From: Holothuria scabra
Taxonomy: Eukaryota; Echinodermata; Holothuroidea; Aspidochirotida; Holothuriidae
Assembly (NCBI GenBank): GCA_037179385.1
Contig: CM074187.1
Location: 42,628,879-42,692,878, forward strand
Direction of reading: 5' to 3'
Length of the DNA: 64,000 bases
Part shown: piece after piece, positions 12,261 through 23,622 of the stretch
How the letters are laid out: each line of letters opens with the position of its first letter
Position numbering within the stretch: position 1 is the first letter of the stretch
Notes under the pieces: generated by a model
What the model was told of the DNA's origin: nothing
Database searches by the model: none
What the model saw: only the letters and a program-made list of their open reading frames with translations
Translations under genes and position numbers: made by a program

Positions 12261-12830
12261 GGTCACACTAAGTTTGGTTATGTTAGAGGGTGTTAGAGGG
12301 GTACTTATTTTTAGCACTGCGGTGAAATTTTCTTTGAAATATGATGCTTAGTTCTAACGATATAAGCAAGTAAAGTTGTCACATTTTCAAAAAGGTGAAC
12401 TTGAAACAAGCACAAATGACATCATATCATCACATATAATGGGCAGTCTTTTGTTTTTCTTTAAACTTTAAGACCAACTTTCTCCTCAAAAATCCCATAT
12501 TATCAGAATGTGACTGCCTAAGTGACATTTGAATTTTACAAACTTTGCATCCCCAACATGGAGGTCCTATCCCAATTAAAGGCAAGGTCAACACAACAGT
12601 ATGAATAACAAAGGGAAGCAAAGCATTGCTTGTCAATTTGAGAAAGTGATATAACTTATGCTGCCCTGAGGTCTTTTTGGGAACACAATCTAGTTACTTC
12701 ATTTACTAATAATCTCGAGAAATACATGTCCGATTTGAGTGGAAGTTTCACCACACTGTGTAGATTTGGTTCCTCTTTCACATGTGATTTTTTTTTTGTT
12801 TTAACTTCCCCTTCAATCATTCAAAGCGTG
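12257..12830 (+). repeat. F3 dispersed repeat, about 570 bp
   Basis: This segment matches 43075-43645 in opposite orientation along its whole length: TTAAGGTCACA, GTTGTCACATTTTCAA, GGTGAACTTGAA, TTTTGTTTTTCTTTAAACTT, TTTTACAAACTTT, AGAAATACATGTCCGATTTG and the final CTTCCCCTT. An internal AAGGTCA.CACAACAG motif repeats the start in direct orientation about 330 bp in, so the unit may be a dimer. No protein is encoded and the class is unknown. Confidence 0.65.
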
Positions 12831-12989
12831 GTCGTCGAATTGTACTATATTATATTCTATATACGTGCAATCCATCAAGATTCGTCCTATGTACATGGCG
12901 TTACAGGCGTGGTACACAAGTAACGAGATTGCGTTATTCTCTGGCATGACGCATTTTGATCCCCCTAATTTGAACAGTATGCATATCCT

Positions 12990-13150
12990 TCGGATTTTGC
13001 GAATAAGATTCCCATTGCTTATTCAGAGCATCAAGCACAATGGCAGTAGGCACAGTTTTTAAAGTTTTCGGTCAGGACTCGAACTCCCGATTTTCAGACC
13101 ACAATGCTCCAATCACTTTACCATGCAGTTGGGTGGGGCAAAGCAGAATA
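12990..13150 (-). mobile_element. tRNA-derived SINE
   Basis: On the minus strand an A-box-like TGGTAAAGTGATTGG (about 13115-13130) is followed by a clear B box, GAGTTCGAGTCCT (about 13077-13089), with the spacing of a tRNA-type RNA polymerase III promoter. A 3' body then contains GCCATTGTGCTTGATGCTC. The same body with a worn tRNA-like head is at 19770-19940. Cloverleaf pairing is not retained, so it is not a functional tRNA gene. Confidence 0.6.
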
Positions 13151-13319
13151 TGTATGTACGGGAATAATACAGCATTAAATTACACACAACCGTGGACTTT
13201 TTTGGTGGGGGGATTGATTACATGGGGGATTGATTCCCCAAAGTCCTCGTACAACCGGGCCTGCCTACATGCCTGGTATTCCACCTGATGATGAAGCAGA
13301 AGAGCTTGCTTTGAAGGCC

Positions 13320-13586
13320 TTAAAAGGCAGGAGCAGTCATCCCAAATTGAAGAAGTGTAGTAGACTGTCCAGTTTCATGATTGGCTGTTGGGAGTCATGT
13401 GACAATGTTTTTTCTCTTCAAATGTGAAATTTACCAGAAATAACTGCTCGGTTTACCTTGAAGATGCAACCGTAAAGTCATAAAATGTAAATGTAATTAA
13501 AGATACTTTGAAGAGAAATAAGATGAAAATTGAATTATTTAGCTTTTTCTTCAAGATAAGTTTGGGGGACTGCTCCTTACCTTTAA
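13320..13586 (+). mobile_element. F1 MITE (TTAA type), well preserved
   Basis: Bounded by TTAA at 13320 and 13583. It starts AAGGCAGGAGCAGTCATCCC and ends GACTGCTCCTTACCTTTAA, an imperfect inverted pair. This is one of the most complete F1 copies (267 bp). Directly to its left a short stretch (about 13258-13320) reads as an acidic, protein-like peptide; see findings. Confidence 0.85.
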
Positions 13587-14174
13587 TCTTGCCCAAATTC
13601 TACAAGTATTTATTTATCCATCCACGCATAGTAAACTTAAAACCAGGCCTATATCATACAGTGAGTATAATTAGGTTAGAAGTTGGGAGTGTAACTTCAG
13701 GAAACCAGGCCACATTACGTCCGCTGTTCCGCTTGAATCACTGTAGTGTACTATAGTCAATCACAATGAGTTACTAGAGTTTCCTTAGTGGTGTACATTT
13801 TAGATAAAGCAGTGTGAAAGTTCAACGAAATTCGGGGAATCCCGTTACATTATTAGCCTACATAAAGGGTAAACGTTAATTTTTACTTGTGGTGCACATC
13901 GTGTTCGGTTTCTCTCATAACAGGTACCGGTATATATCCTGATTCCTGTACGTCATGTAAGCTGGTATTCAGAAAATCATGACAAACAATCTACTAAATA
14001 AAATAGACCATGTGAGACCGCAGTCACATGAAAAAAGTAAATTAAACTACGTTTAGTATAAAAGGGTATTTCTGTTAATCGCTGTCATTTGTTTACACTA
14101 TGGCAGTTTGTATACGGTGAGATTCTGTGAATAGTTCCCATGAATAAGGAGACTATTCAGTGTAGCTGACTGGA

Positions 14175-14237
14175 AGGGGGGGTGGGGGCTGGTGGGGGGA
14201 GTGGGAAGAGTGAGGGAGTGGGAAGAGTGAGGGAGGG
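14175..14237 (+). repeat. G-rich tandem tract with quadruplex potential
   Basis: More than four runs of three or more G (GGGGGGGGTGGGGGC, then GGTGGGGGGAGTGGG) are followed by two copies of GTGGGAAGAGTGAGGGA. The complementary strand is C-rich. Formation of a quadruplex is inference from the G-run pattern. Confidence 0.6.
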
Positions 14238-14313
14238 TAAACGTGAAGAAGGATCTGCATGACAATAATCGTATCACTAACGTATACCTAACTTCCCCCT
14301 GGATATCGTAAAC

Positions 14314-14611
14314 TTTAGAGACAGCTATCCACCCCAGATAGTTTCAATTCTTCCAACCAACATACTTTTAGTTCATCCAGCACTAACTCTTCCTTACCCA
14401 TGTAGCCACAATCCTAGAGTGTATTGCTCAATGACATCCCTGGTGAGAATGCAATGTAGTCTTCATTCGTAATCAGAGCACTCTCAGTGCGTGTGTAACA
14501 TGAGCTCCTTAGCATTTTTTTAGTAATTTCATGTCAAATAAGGAGCTATACCAATTAATAATTTTGGTAGACTCTGGGTAAAATTTTATTGTGGGGGTTA
14601 ACTGCCTTTAA
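14314..14611 (+). mobile_element. F2 MITE (TTAA type)
   Basis: The left end is TTTAGAGACAG (mutated TTAA) and the right end ACTGCCTTTAA. Internal order matches F2: CCACCCCAGATAGTTTCAAT, CTTCCAACCAACATAC, a stretch around GCACTCTCAGTG, and AGGAGCTATACCAATTAA. It is more diverged than the copies at 56.1 and 58.1 kb. Confidence 0.65.
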
Positions 14612-14909
14612 AAATACACCTATATAACAGCCAATTTAACACAATGAAAGCATGTTACCTTCAAGAGGCCATTCACAATAAATGTACTTTTTCATAGCCC
14701 AACCCAAAAGAGCCCGAGTCCCTTTACAGCAACCAATGTATGAAAATGGTTTCCTGTACACGCGTACATTGCATGTGTTAAAACTATTCGTATGGTAAAG
14801 AAGTGTCTAATCGATCAATATTATAGCTCTAGGACTATAACATGAGATCATAATGATAGGGAAAATTTAGTCGTGATCCGTAAGAGAAGAGAACTGGAAT
14901 CTATGCAGT

Positions 14910-15380
14910 CTCGCGCACGTGTATGGATGTTCGTTTGTACGTGTGTATGTTTCTAGGAAAATGAACGTGAAACAGTGCAAACATGATATCTCAATGACGA
15001 TGATACTTACTTGCGAAACGAATTATAGCTAGGTTCATCATATTATACACACTCATATACTTGCAGTTTTCGTTAGCGGTGAGATGTCATTTGAGTTCAT
15101 AAGAGATAAAACGAACAAGATAATTCATATCTACATTAGAAGCATACCAGTAGGTTTTTTTTTTCAAACTTTGCGTATACAGATGCTTCGTAGTCCGTAC
15201 TGGTGTTGCTTTTGTAATTTTATGTGATTACCAACGGGAAATTATACGAATCCTTGGATTGGAAATTGTTAAACGATGTATCGAGGTCAGAATGATGGAC
15301 ACATTTCTCACTTGGTACATATTTTTCATATTAATAGGAAGAACGAATTTGTTTTAGATGGAGGTCAAAGGTCTTTTGAG
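14910..15380 (-). mobile_element. Highly degenerate Helentron-like fragment
   Basis: Contains a TG-rich run (CGTGTGTATG near 14940), then TGATATCTCAATGACG (about 14984) and, further on, CACTTGGTACATA and GGAGGTCAAAGGTC (about 15360). These motifs come in the order seen in the 11.5-11.9 kb monomers, with longer and more diverged spacing. It is recognised only by comparison with that array. Confidence 0.4.
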
Positions 15381-16048
15381 TACACCAGAAGTAAAATTCC
15401 GAAGAGATGGTGGATACGTTCATAATTGAAACATAGAGCTCTCATGTGAAGAGAGAGAAAGATGTCAAGGTTAACTGAGGTCACCAATTCAACAGATGGG
15501 TAACTATGGAAACCCCATAAATTGAATAAACATAAAGAAGGGAAGTACCTATAACCACAGAAGAGAGAGTGTTGAAGTTCTGCAAGGAAACAAAGATAAA
15601 AGTATTGGAACAATCTTAACTCGAGCATTACCTTTAACACTTGACATAACTAGAAATTGTTCGAATTCATTTTTTAATTATGAACAGCGGCGTATGAGGG
15701 ATGTCATGACAATAAAAGACTATAAGATATAAATTACATTTAAAAAGTCAATATTTATGTTAGTGGTGTATTTTTTTACTCTTACCACCCATTTTAGAAT
15801 CTAACAGTTTAAGTACTTATTCTGTTCTTTTTATTGTTCATTCCTTTAACTTAAAGTAAAACCGAGAGGATCTTAACGTAAAGATAGACATACAAAATGA
15901 TAAAAACCTACCATATGAGTCCAATTCGGAACATTGTAAATATCTGGTGGCAATCAAACTAACGTTTATGTAAGGAATTTTAATCTAGAGATTGTAATCG
16001 GTTAATTACTAATTGAAATTGTGGGTGGTTATAACAAATACCTTCAGA

Positions 16049-17102
16049 CAGTGGCGGCACAAGACCTTTCATTGTGGGTACTGGGGGAACAGCAATTTTA
16101 ACAGGGGGCTGCTAGACTCCACTCATGGAGCCGGAGGCGAAACGGAGAGCGAAGAGCGAGGTTCATCACGTTGAGTCCAGGGGCCCGCATTAGGGCCACT
16201 GGTGGGTTCCAGGGGCAAAGCTCCGGTGGGGATGCAGAGGGCAAGCCGCGGAAGCTCCTGGGTTTTACAGTGTTTTGAGGTATTCAAATCGTTCTTAAAG
16301 GGTAATTTTATTGGCTTATCAATGAACAAAAAATTACCTTTAAGGTAACTTCGAGTAAGACTTTTTAGTGAAAAACCTATTGAAACTTTTATTTACAGCG
16401 AATCCGGCTGAAATTTTGAAAAAGGGGACATGAACTATAGAGAGAAAGGTTGATGGGCAGTTCAATGTGTCCCGATGGGGTTCCAGGGGCGAAGCCCCCG
16501 AAGCTCCTGGGTTTTAAGGTGTTTGCGAGGTTTTAAACGTCGTTATTTAAAGGTAATGCTATTGCCTTAACAGTGGTCTAAAATTAATAAATAGTACTTC
16601 CAGGACAACTTCAAGTAAGGTTTATTGGTAGAAAATCTGGTGAAACTACTACCAAGAGCAGATCCGGCTGACATTTTGAGGAAGAGGAGCTGAACTAGAA
16701 AGAGAAAACAGACGATGTGCAGTTAACTGTGATTCTCTTAAGAAAAGATATAGGCCTAACCCTGCTTGAACGGCTACCTGAGCTGTGTGCCACCTTCAAT
16801 TGGTGTAGTTGGAAGTGTGCAGAAAAGTTTGAAAAAAACGAAACTCCTTAAACATCCGGAAATGGCATTTCATAGCCTGTTTTTGCGATACTTTCATTTG
16901 AAGAACATGAAAAGTTACAACCTTCTCTTCTCAAAAGAAGAATCAAATCTAAAAAAAAATCGTACACACACTTTGACTACATGAGACATACGGTTTCATT
17001 TTTTGAAAATCTCAAATTTCAGTGGTGGTGGGGGGCACAAGGAGGCTCAAGATTTTCCGGGGGGAAATTTCTCCCTGCCCCTCTTGCATGGTGACGCCAC
17101 TT
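16049..17102. mobile_element. hAT-type non-autonomous element with internal tandem duplication
   Basis: The left end is CAGTGGCGGCAC and the right end GTGACGCCACTT, imperfect inverted repeats. The flanking 8-mers CCTTCAGA (16041-16048) and CTTTCAGC (17103-17110) agree at 6 of 8 positions. The interior holds two direct copies of a unit starting GGGTTCCAGGGGC, at about 16205 and 16480, some 280 bp apart and running through CTCCTGGGTTTTA, then TCGTT..AAAGGTAA, AACTTC.AGTAAG and GATCCGGCTGA-like segments. No transposase frame survives. Confidence 0.65.
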
Positions 17103-17110
17103 CTTTCAGC

Positions 17111-17915
17111 GAGTACAGGAATGTGGAAATGTCTTTTTTCTTCTTACTTTAGCAATGGGCCTCATTACCTTTCTCGAAAAGGTATAGCCTCTTCTCTGCT
17201 TGTCAACATTGTTGTACCTCAGGGTTCAAAACTCGTTCCTCTCCTCTTACTTTTTTATGTAAATGATATTGATATTTTGTCATAAGCTGCTATGAATTTT
17301 ATCTGTTTACAGGTGATACGACCGTACTTTCCAAAATCGAAAAATTAACAACAGTACTTGACTAGGCTCACCAATCATCATCCTGATAAATTGGTGAACT
17401 TCGTGCAACAAGCTTTTTTCTAAATATAAATGAAACCAATGTTCTCGAAGATAAAGTTCTAATTCTGAAAATACAGTGTTTACCTTGAATAATACTAGAG
17501 CCCTTGCAGCAAGTCGTCACACCAAATTATCTTTCCTTTTATTCGTAATAAACTAAAGCTGGAAGAACACATTTCGTCTACTTGCAGTACGGTAACATCT
17601 CTAAATGATAATTTGAAACATTTCTTACCCAGAGCTACCTTTCTTTTTCATTGCACTTATATCATCTTAACTATAATCTATTGGTTTGGGGAACGGGAAG
17701 AAATATTATTAACAGTGTACTTGTTCTCTGCAAAAGCACGCTGATCGAAATATTTGTAATGTATCTTTCTCTCATCGCATGAACAGGCCCTCTGTCTCCA
17801 TTTGACCTTCGTGTTTTCATGTACCATTTTCTCAAAATGAGTTGCCCGTTGGCTGTAGTATTTTTTGTATTCAAAAGGGTCTTTTCTGTAATTACCACAC
17901 AATATATAAACATCT
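17111..17915 (+). pseudogene. Decayed LINE (CR1/Jockey-type) reverse transcriptase fragment
   Basis: Several frames of one reverse transcriptase domain follow in order. Frame one carries a FSSYFSNGPHYL segment, then VPQGSKLVPLL (about 17214), corresponding to the conserved VPQGS..GPLLF block, and YVNDI, the following strand. After a frameshift FTGDTTVLSK (about 17306) takes the place of the catalytic FADDT motif, with the first aspartate replaced by glycine, and LNINETN matches the LNxxKT motif. Back in frame one, LLVWGTGRNIINS (about 17678) and LCKSTL match the WG..LQK block near the domain end. Several stops and at least two shifts make it inactive. The N-terminal half and endonuclease are missing. 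An hAT element ends just before it. Confidence 0.8.
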
Positions 17916-18028
17916 TCTTGCCATTTCTTACTCCAGACCTGCTCTAGAACAGTCTCACTAAATTTCAAATCAAACCCTCTGGAGCTGTTCAATGCAATTC
18001 CGTTCTCCTACCTGATATTCTTTCAAGA

Positions 18029-18288
18029 TTAAATCGAAGAGCAGTCACCCCAACATGAAGTAGTATAGTAGACTTTCCTGTTTCATGATTGGCTGTTTAG
18101 AGTCATGTGACAACATTTTTTCTCCTTCAATGTAAAATTTACTTAAAGAAACTGTTTGGTTTACCTTGCATATGTAATATCGGGGTCACAAAATATGATG
18201 GGAGATACTTTGAAAAGAAATAACAAGAATATTGTGATATTTAACTGTTGCTTCAAAATAAGTTTGGGGAACTGCTCTTGACCTTTAA
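18029..18288 (+). mobile_element. F1 MITE (TTAA type)
   Basis: Bounded by TTAA at 18029 and 18285. It starts GAAGAGCAGTCACCCCAAC and ends AACTGCTCTTGACCTTTAA. The internal core CATGATTGGCTGTT is intact. It belongs to the sub-type shared with 59068-59328 (TTAGAGTCATG instead of TTGGGAGTCATG). Confidence 0.8.
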
Positions 18289-18870
18289 GTTAAAGCAAAT
18301 TCTTTTCGACACTCCTAATATTAAGGTTGGATTTAATTTTTTTCATTGCTTTTGCTATCTATTGTTTTCCCCTTTTCTACTCTGTCCTCTTTTTGATTGT
18401 TGTTCTTTTTTTAAGATGGCCCTGAGATAGTAACGTTCTGTTTCCATCTAGCTTCTTTAACTCCTAAGTTTGAAGATGTGTCACCTAATTTGACTGAATT
18501 TTTGTTGATTTTTGTACACGTATATCTGTTCAAGAAATTTTTATCCGTTGTTTTTGCACTTTGAGTTGGAAAGGGAAACTTAGATTTTAAATTTATTTTG
18601 CGGTCATTACTTTCAGTCACTAGAAATGAGAATTACTAAAACTAAAGTGCACATTATATTACTAGGACGACTCTGTCTGTTACAATTAGGAGAATTCTGT
18701 GAAATTCTCAAGCCGTGACTTTTGGTTTGTTTCTTGTCAAATATTGAGACATACTTCTGATATATTGAAAAGGTTAACATAATTGCTGGTGAAGCAAAAT
18801 GTCTGAAACCGAAACTTTGTTAATTTGATATTTTAAGATAGAAATGATGTAAATCTTACAATGTCTGCTA

Positions 18871-18962
18871 GGCTGAAATATTGTCGCATGACTCTCAACA
18901 GCCAATCATACTGTACTAAGTACTGCACTACTTCATGTTGGGTGACAGCTTTTGTCCTTTAA
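18871..18962 (-). mobile_element. Partial F1 MITE
   Basis: Only the last 90 or so bases of F1 in reverse orientation are recognisable (ATGACTCTCAACAGCCAATC through GTGACAGCTTTTGTCCTTTAA). Sequence further left does not follow the family, so the copy is truncated. Confidence 0.6.
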
Positions 18963-19769
18963 TGCCGTAATGAAGGGAATGACAACCGAAGTTTAGGAAG
19001 GCTATGTCATTTAAAGGCCATCTCACGACGTAACATTCCAAGTTCACAACTTTACATGTGTGTGTCAGGAGCTTCGGGGGTTTCAATTGCATTTTATTTA
19101 ATTATACGTGCTCAGAACATCACCCTAACCTCCATAGATTACTTTAAAGTTCTAAAAAGATGAAGTGTTTTTTTTTTCAAATATCAAGTCAGCAATATTA
19201 CAAATCGTACATTAATTGTTAATTACCTCTCAAGAGACTGTTTTGTGGCCATATAATTGATAGAACTCATAGAATAGAGAACAGTTTGTGTCATCGGTTT
19301 ATTTCATGAAAACTTGACTTTCACTGAAAATGAAGAGATCTGTGGGAAACTCAAAACCAAGGTTTATATAGTGTTACACACTTGACCTCTTCAGAGTACA
19401 GCGTTACCTGGTCAAAGATTCCATAAAGACTGACTTGTTTTCTCTCGTGATAGCGTTACTCTTATTATAGATAAACTGATTTTGATGCTAGGTTTTATCT
19501 GTCGACTTCAATTTGTGAACCACTTCAGAAAGTTTCAGTATGTCAAAGTTATCACTCACATAAAAATTGCAAGAGTTTTATACTCTGATGCAAAGCTGAT
19601 GTACAAAAAACCATTGAACTTTGAACTGTAGTGACTCGTACACTTATTAGGAGGTGATTCACCTATCGGTACTGTAACTGAGAGGATAAAGGGGAAGACA
19701 TTTGAAGACTTAGTTATTTTAGATAGGATTTCACCCCTCTACATATAACTTTCTAGCGGCGGGACACTG

Positions 19770-19940
19770 AATTGGATTCCCTGCTCATTTGTCTTTGGGA
19801 GACATTAAGCACAACGGCAATAGGTTCCATTTTAAATTCCCAAGGGGGGGGGGCGAGTAAAAGTCCCCCTCCAGTCCCAACCACGCCCCCATGAGGAGAG
19901 GTTGCTCTACCAATAGACCAAACAAATAACATTTAAAACA
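19770..19940 (-). mobile_element. tRNA-derived SINE, second copy
   Basis: On the minus strand TTGGTCTATTGGTAGAGCA (about 19901-19920) resembles a tRNA A box. The B-box position is worn (GGTTGGGACTGG). The 3' body, ATTGCCGTTGTGCTTAATG, matches the SINE at 13.0 kb. A run of nine C (minus strand) is inserted in the middle. Confidence 0.45.
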
Positions 19941-20079
19941 ATAACTAGACTTTGAACATGAAATCAATCACATGCGTGTCCTGCCTATTTAGCTTCTTTG
20001 TTAAGCCCGAGGGGTGTGTGGTGGTTGGGTCCTGGGGTGGGTGAGGTGGGATGGTGGGTTGCGTGTCTATTATGACTTT

Positions 20080-20285
20080 CCTTTTGTTTTTCCTAGTCTT
20101 ATCTTCTATCTTCGTGTTTTCTTTATTACTTCTTTTTTTTTAGGGAGTGTCACTTCTCGACAAGCCCTAAAGGGTTTCTAAGTGCACTTCCTTTCACACT
20201 CTTTGTTACTTATTAACTTTTTGATACTTGTTTTCAATCTTGTGTTGTGATAAACCAAAAAAATAAATAGATGAAATGAAAATAT
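20080..20285 (+). mobile_element. LINE 3' untranslated end (remnant)
   Basis: The sequence CGACAAGCCCTAAAGGGTTT, then CTAAGTGCACTTCC, GTGATAAACC and an A-rich tail AAAAAAATAAATAGATGAAA has the look of a CR1-like LINE 3' end with a short repeat tail. It may derive from the same family as the reverse transcriptase at 17.1-17.9 kb; sequence between them is not recognisable as LINE. Confidence 0.45.
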
Positions 20286-20522
20286 TTCTTGAACGGCTCC
20301 CAACAACTTACATTCCTAAGGATATAAAAATCATTGTATTAACAGGAAAAAGTTTTGCCTGGTGGACCTTTAAGTATTCAGTAAACAGATCAGTCAGGCG
20401 ACGTTTCTTTCCATCCATCAAACACTGAAAACCTTGATTCCTGGTTATCCGGTTCCTGACCATTTCAACCCCCCGCCCCCACGGTAGTTCGCCCTGTAAA
20501 GGTTTTGCACCGACGCCACTGC

Positions 20523-23500
20523 GTGACGTGTCTTGCTATTTTTCCATCCAGGAGTACATTGCATGTTTGTTACTAAGGCACTGTTGTGTGCGCGTATAGG
20601 TAACACGAGTACTACGCATGATCATTTCAATCCAAGTTGGAATGCGCCGACGTCACGTGCATTCATACAGGACTTGATGGTCACGGCAGCTATATCATGC
20701 GAGGGTTCCGACAGTGATTGTGTAATTGCAGAAAATCGGTAAATCTTGAAACTGATCGTTCTCCCTCCCAATAGAATGAACGCTTAGTTCGAAATTTTTT
20801 AATATTCGTTTTGCAGATCCTGTTCCATTTTCCCCCCGAATCTGTTTTTTGTACCTTTTTTTCGTAAATTGCCTAATGCATTTATCTTTATGGCGTCATG
20901 ACTATTAGTTTATTTCGCACAGTTGTGTACGGTCGTTTTAGCTGTGTTTCACAAAATTCCGTCCGGAAATGGGCACATACACATTTCGTAACGCGTGCCA
21001 ATCGAGTTATGTATATAGGCACGCGTTTGACGTTTCATTTGAGTAGCGTTTTTACATCAGTTGATATTCTGCCTGATGAAGGGTACTTACCCGAAACACA
21101 GCGAAGCTTTCCCCCTAAATTTCAGCACTCTTTTTTCCTTCGTTTTCAAAAAAGTAAGTGCACATGTCTTCACTGGAGGTCCACCGACTGACCGTGGCTT
21201 ATGCAAAGTATCAGAAAGACGTTCAGTTACAGTCCCCTGGCACATACATTGTATTTGTCAGATAAAGTGTGTTGTGTGTATTTTTTTCCTAAGCCGTAAT
21301 CCCCCCTCTACAGCAAAAGTCAAACATGGAGGCTTTGTATACCCATTAAGCAAAATGTTTTAAACAACCAATCTCCATGTTTTTCAACTTAACAACGTTC
21401 TCCCCTCAAAACGTAATATGAATGCGATACAGTGGGATATTTTATAGACCATTGACAAACGGACTCGTACATCGTCACTGAGCGGTACGTGAAAGTATTT
21501 GTATATGAGTCATACTGCAGTGTTATGGCAGAGAATAAGAAACGCTTCTCTAAAGATATCTGATAAGGAGTCCACAGAGAATTCACAGACAAACCGAAGA
21601 AGCTAACGCCCTGAATGTGTCAATGTGATTTTAGTGATTTAGGAACCAAATATTCGATCTATTTTGCTTCTGTAACCACGCCCTGCATAAAAATGATGGC
21701 ACATGGATTTTAGAGATAATACAATGCTTCACATCTTATTCAGTTAATTACCGAGACTTCCCAGGCCCGGAATCTGGGAAAGCGAATGTTTTTGTAAGAA
21801 ACGGGCAACAAAACATATACTTTTGAGGTTTTGATATGGTAACAGTGATTTATTGGTACTTCCTAGTAAACATGACAACTCCCAGTTTACCTGCATACTC
21901 GTTCTTTGCCCTTCAAATGAAGTCACATATACACACAAATTACAATCTGACAACATACCTCTACACACAAATCCGAAGTACCAAGGGGGTCGATTTGCTT
22001 TTGGAAGTAGGGGACAGCTGTCCCGGAACTTTTTTCTCCTATTCTGGTGAGGAGTCAAAGAGGAGAAGGCCAAAATGCAAAATGGCAAAATGGTTCCAAA
22101 TGTGTCAATATTTGGGGTACTAAGAAAATAGTGGTATACTTCATTGCCAGATGGAAAAAACTGCATGTAGGTTCAGCTAGGGGTGTTGCTTGGATTACCG
22201 ACATGGGAGCCAAGCAACCTAAATGGGCCAGCTATTTTTAGGCCCCCGACAGATGAAATGAGTTGACCTTGCTATGCAGAACTCAAAATCCAGAGCGGGC
22301 TAAACGCGCGAAAAATGGAATTTATGATAAAAAAGACTTCGTTTTTTGTTTTTACGGTGCAAAATTGAAAAAAGATTTCTTCTGCCCTAATTAAGTGGAA
22401 GTTAAGAACTTCAATGGGGCGACCGCATGGTCTTCGTCGGGGAGTTTATTTTTTTTTTATCTTACCCACCAAGGTTCCAGACGATCGCTGAAAGAAATGT
22501 TTTAGTCTATGTATGTTTGCCTCCATGGTAAGATTGAAGAAAGGATCTTCCAAAAAAAAGTAACTTGAAGAGGTTAGAACTTCTAAACGTTGCATTTTAT
22601 GTTACTCTGGAATCACAACTACAATATCTGTGGTTCAAACTTCAACTTTGAATTAATCCAATGTGTTTGAAATGGCCGGCGTAGTCACAGCTAGATGGAA
22701 CTGAAGATGAATGCGAGCTCAGCGGCCAAAATTTAAAAAAGTTATAGAAAGAATTAATGAAGAATTTACTAGCTTGGAACTGATAAAGAGCCATGTGAAA
22801 TACTTTTCCAAGCATGTCTATATCTTCATGTAGTTTTTGGTTACCTCGCTTTGAAGTTTCAGGTAAAAGAAAGTGTGGGGGGGGGGGGCAAATGTGTCAG
22901 CTTCCTCTCCTCTCAAAAATTGGAGAGAACATGTCAATCCCATCCCCCCAAAAAAATCGAAGCCCATGCGAATTAGTAATTTCATGATCGAACTGGTAAG
23001 TATAAATCACAACTACGAAATTGGTAGGACAGAAAACGTACTCGTAACAACATTTTCATATGGTAATCTTTCATTGTCCCCTAGAAAATTCCAATTTTGA
23101 ACGAGCGTATTGAGATACTGCTGCGGCAAATATATCAAATCATATTGACGTTCATGAGGAACGATGAATGCTGAGGGGGCTGAAGCTTCCCAGCTAAAGA
23201 GAAAATTTGGTTTTTTTAGGACAAAATGTGTCATCGTGCACTACTGGACACATTCAGGTGCTCCAGCTCATTTTGCCACCTCAAAGTAGTACTTCCTTTA
23301 CGCTTATGACTATTCCCAAGTTTAGAGAACCGTGAAAATTGTTATGAACCATGGCAACTTCAGCTGAAGAAAAATAGGAAGGGGCAGTATAATGTGAACG
23401 TATTGACCACACCCCAACAAAATAGCAGCTATGTGTTTCAGAGAGTCCGCTCCCGTAAATTGCCCTCGTCCTTAACTGGAATATAGGCTTGTAGAAAACA

Positions 23501-23622
23501 AGTCCACAGGTAGTATCTCCATGATTCAATACAAGCTAAGAGTCCTTCGATGTCGCTGGAAATTCAGTCAAAGTTCAGGAAACATTTGGAGAAAAATAGG
23601 CCAATTTATAAAATAAAGTAAT
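20523..23622. other. No gene recognised; one orphan hAT end at its left
   Basis: Just left, GACGCCACTG (20512-20522) looks like a right hAT terminus, but I found no matching left end or 8-bp duplication. Inside, a 9-bp-stem hairpin (GTTGCTTGG / CCAAGCAAC) lies near 22183-22219, and there is a G13 run near 22876. Overlapping frames at 20898-21363 and 21744-22166 show no known domain. Confidence 0.5.

Noticed and set aside
13077..13130. Functional tRNA gene
   Set aside because: The B box is good but acceptor and anticodon stems do not pair, and the sequence continues into a SINE body found elsewhere.
17678..17992. 104-codon minus-strand frame
   Set aside because: It is the antisense of the LINE reverse transcriptase, whose conserved motifs are on the plus strand.
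21744..22166. 140-codon minus-strand frame overlapping plus-strand frames
   Set aside because: No recognisable domain, no start context or splice support, and three frames are open at the same place.
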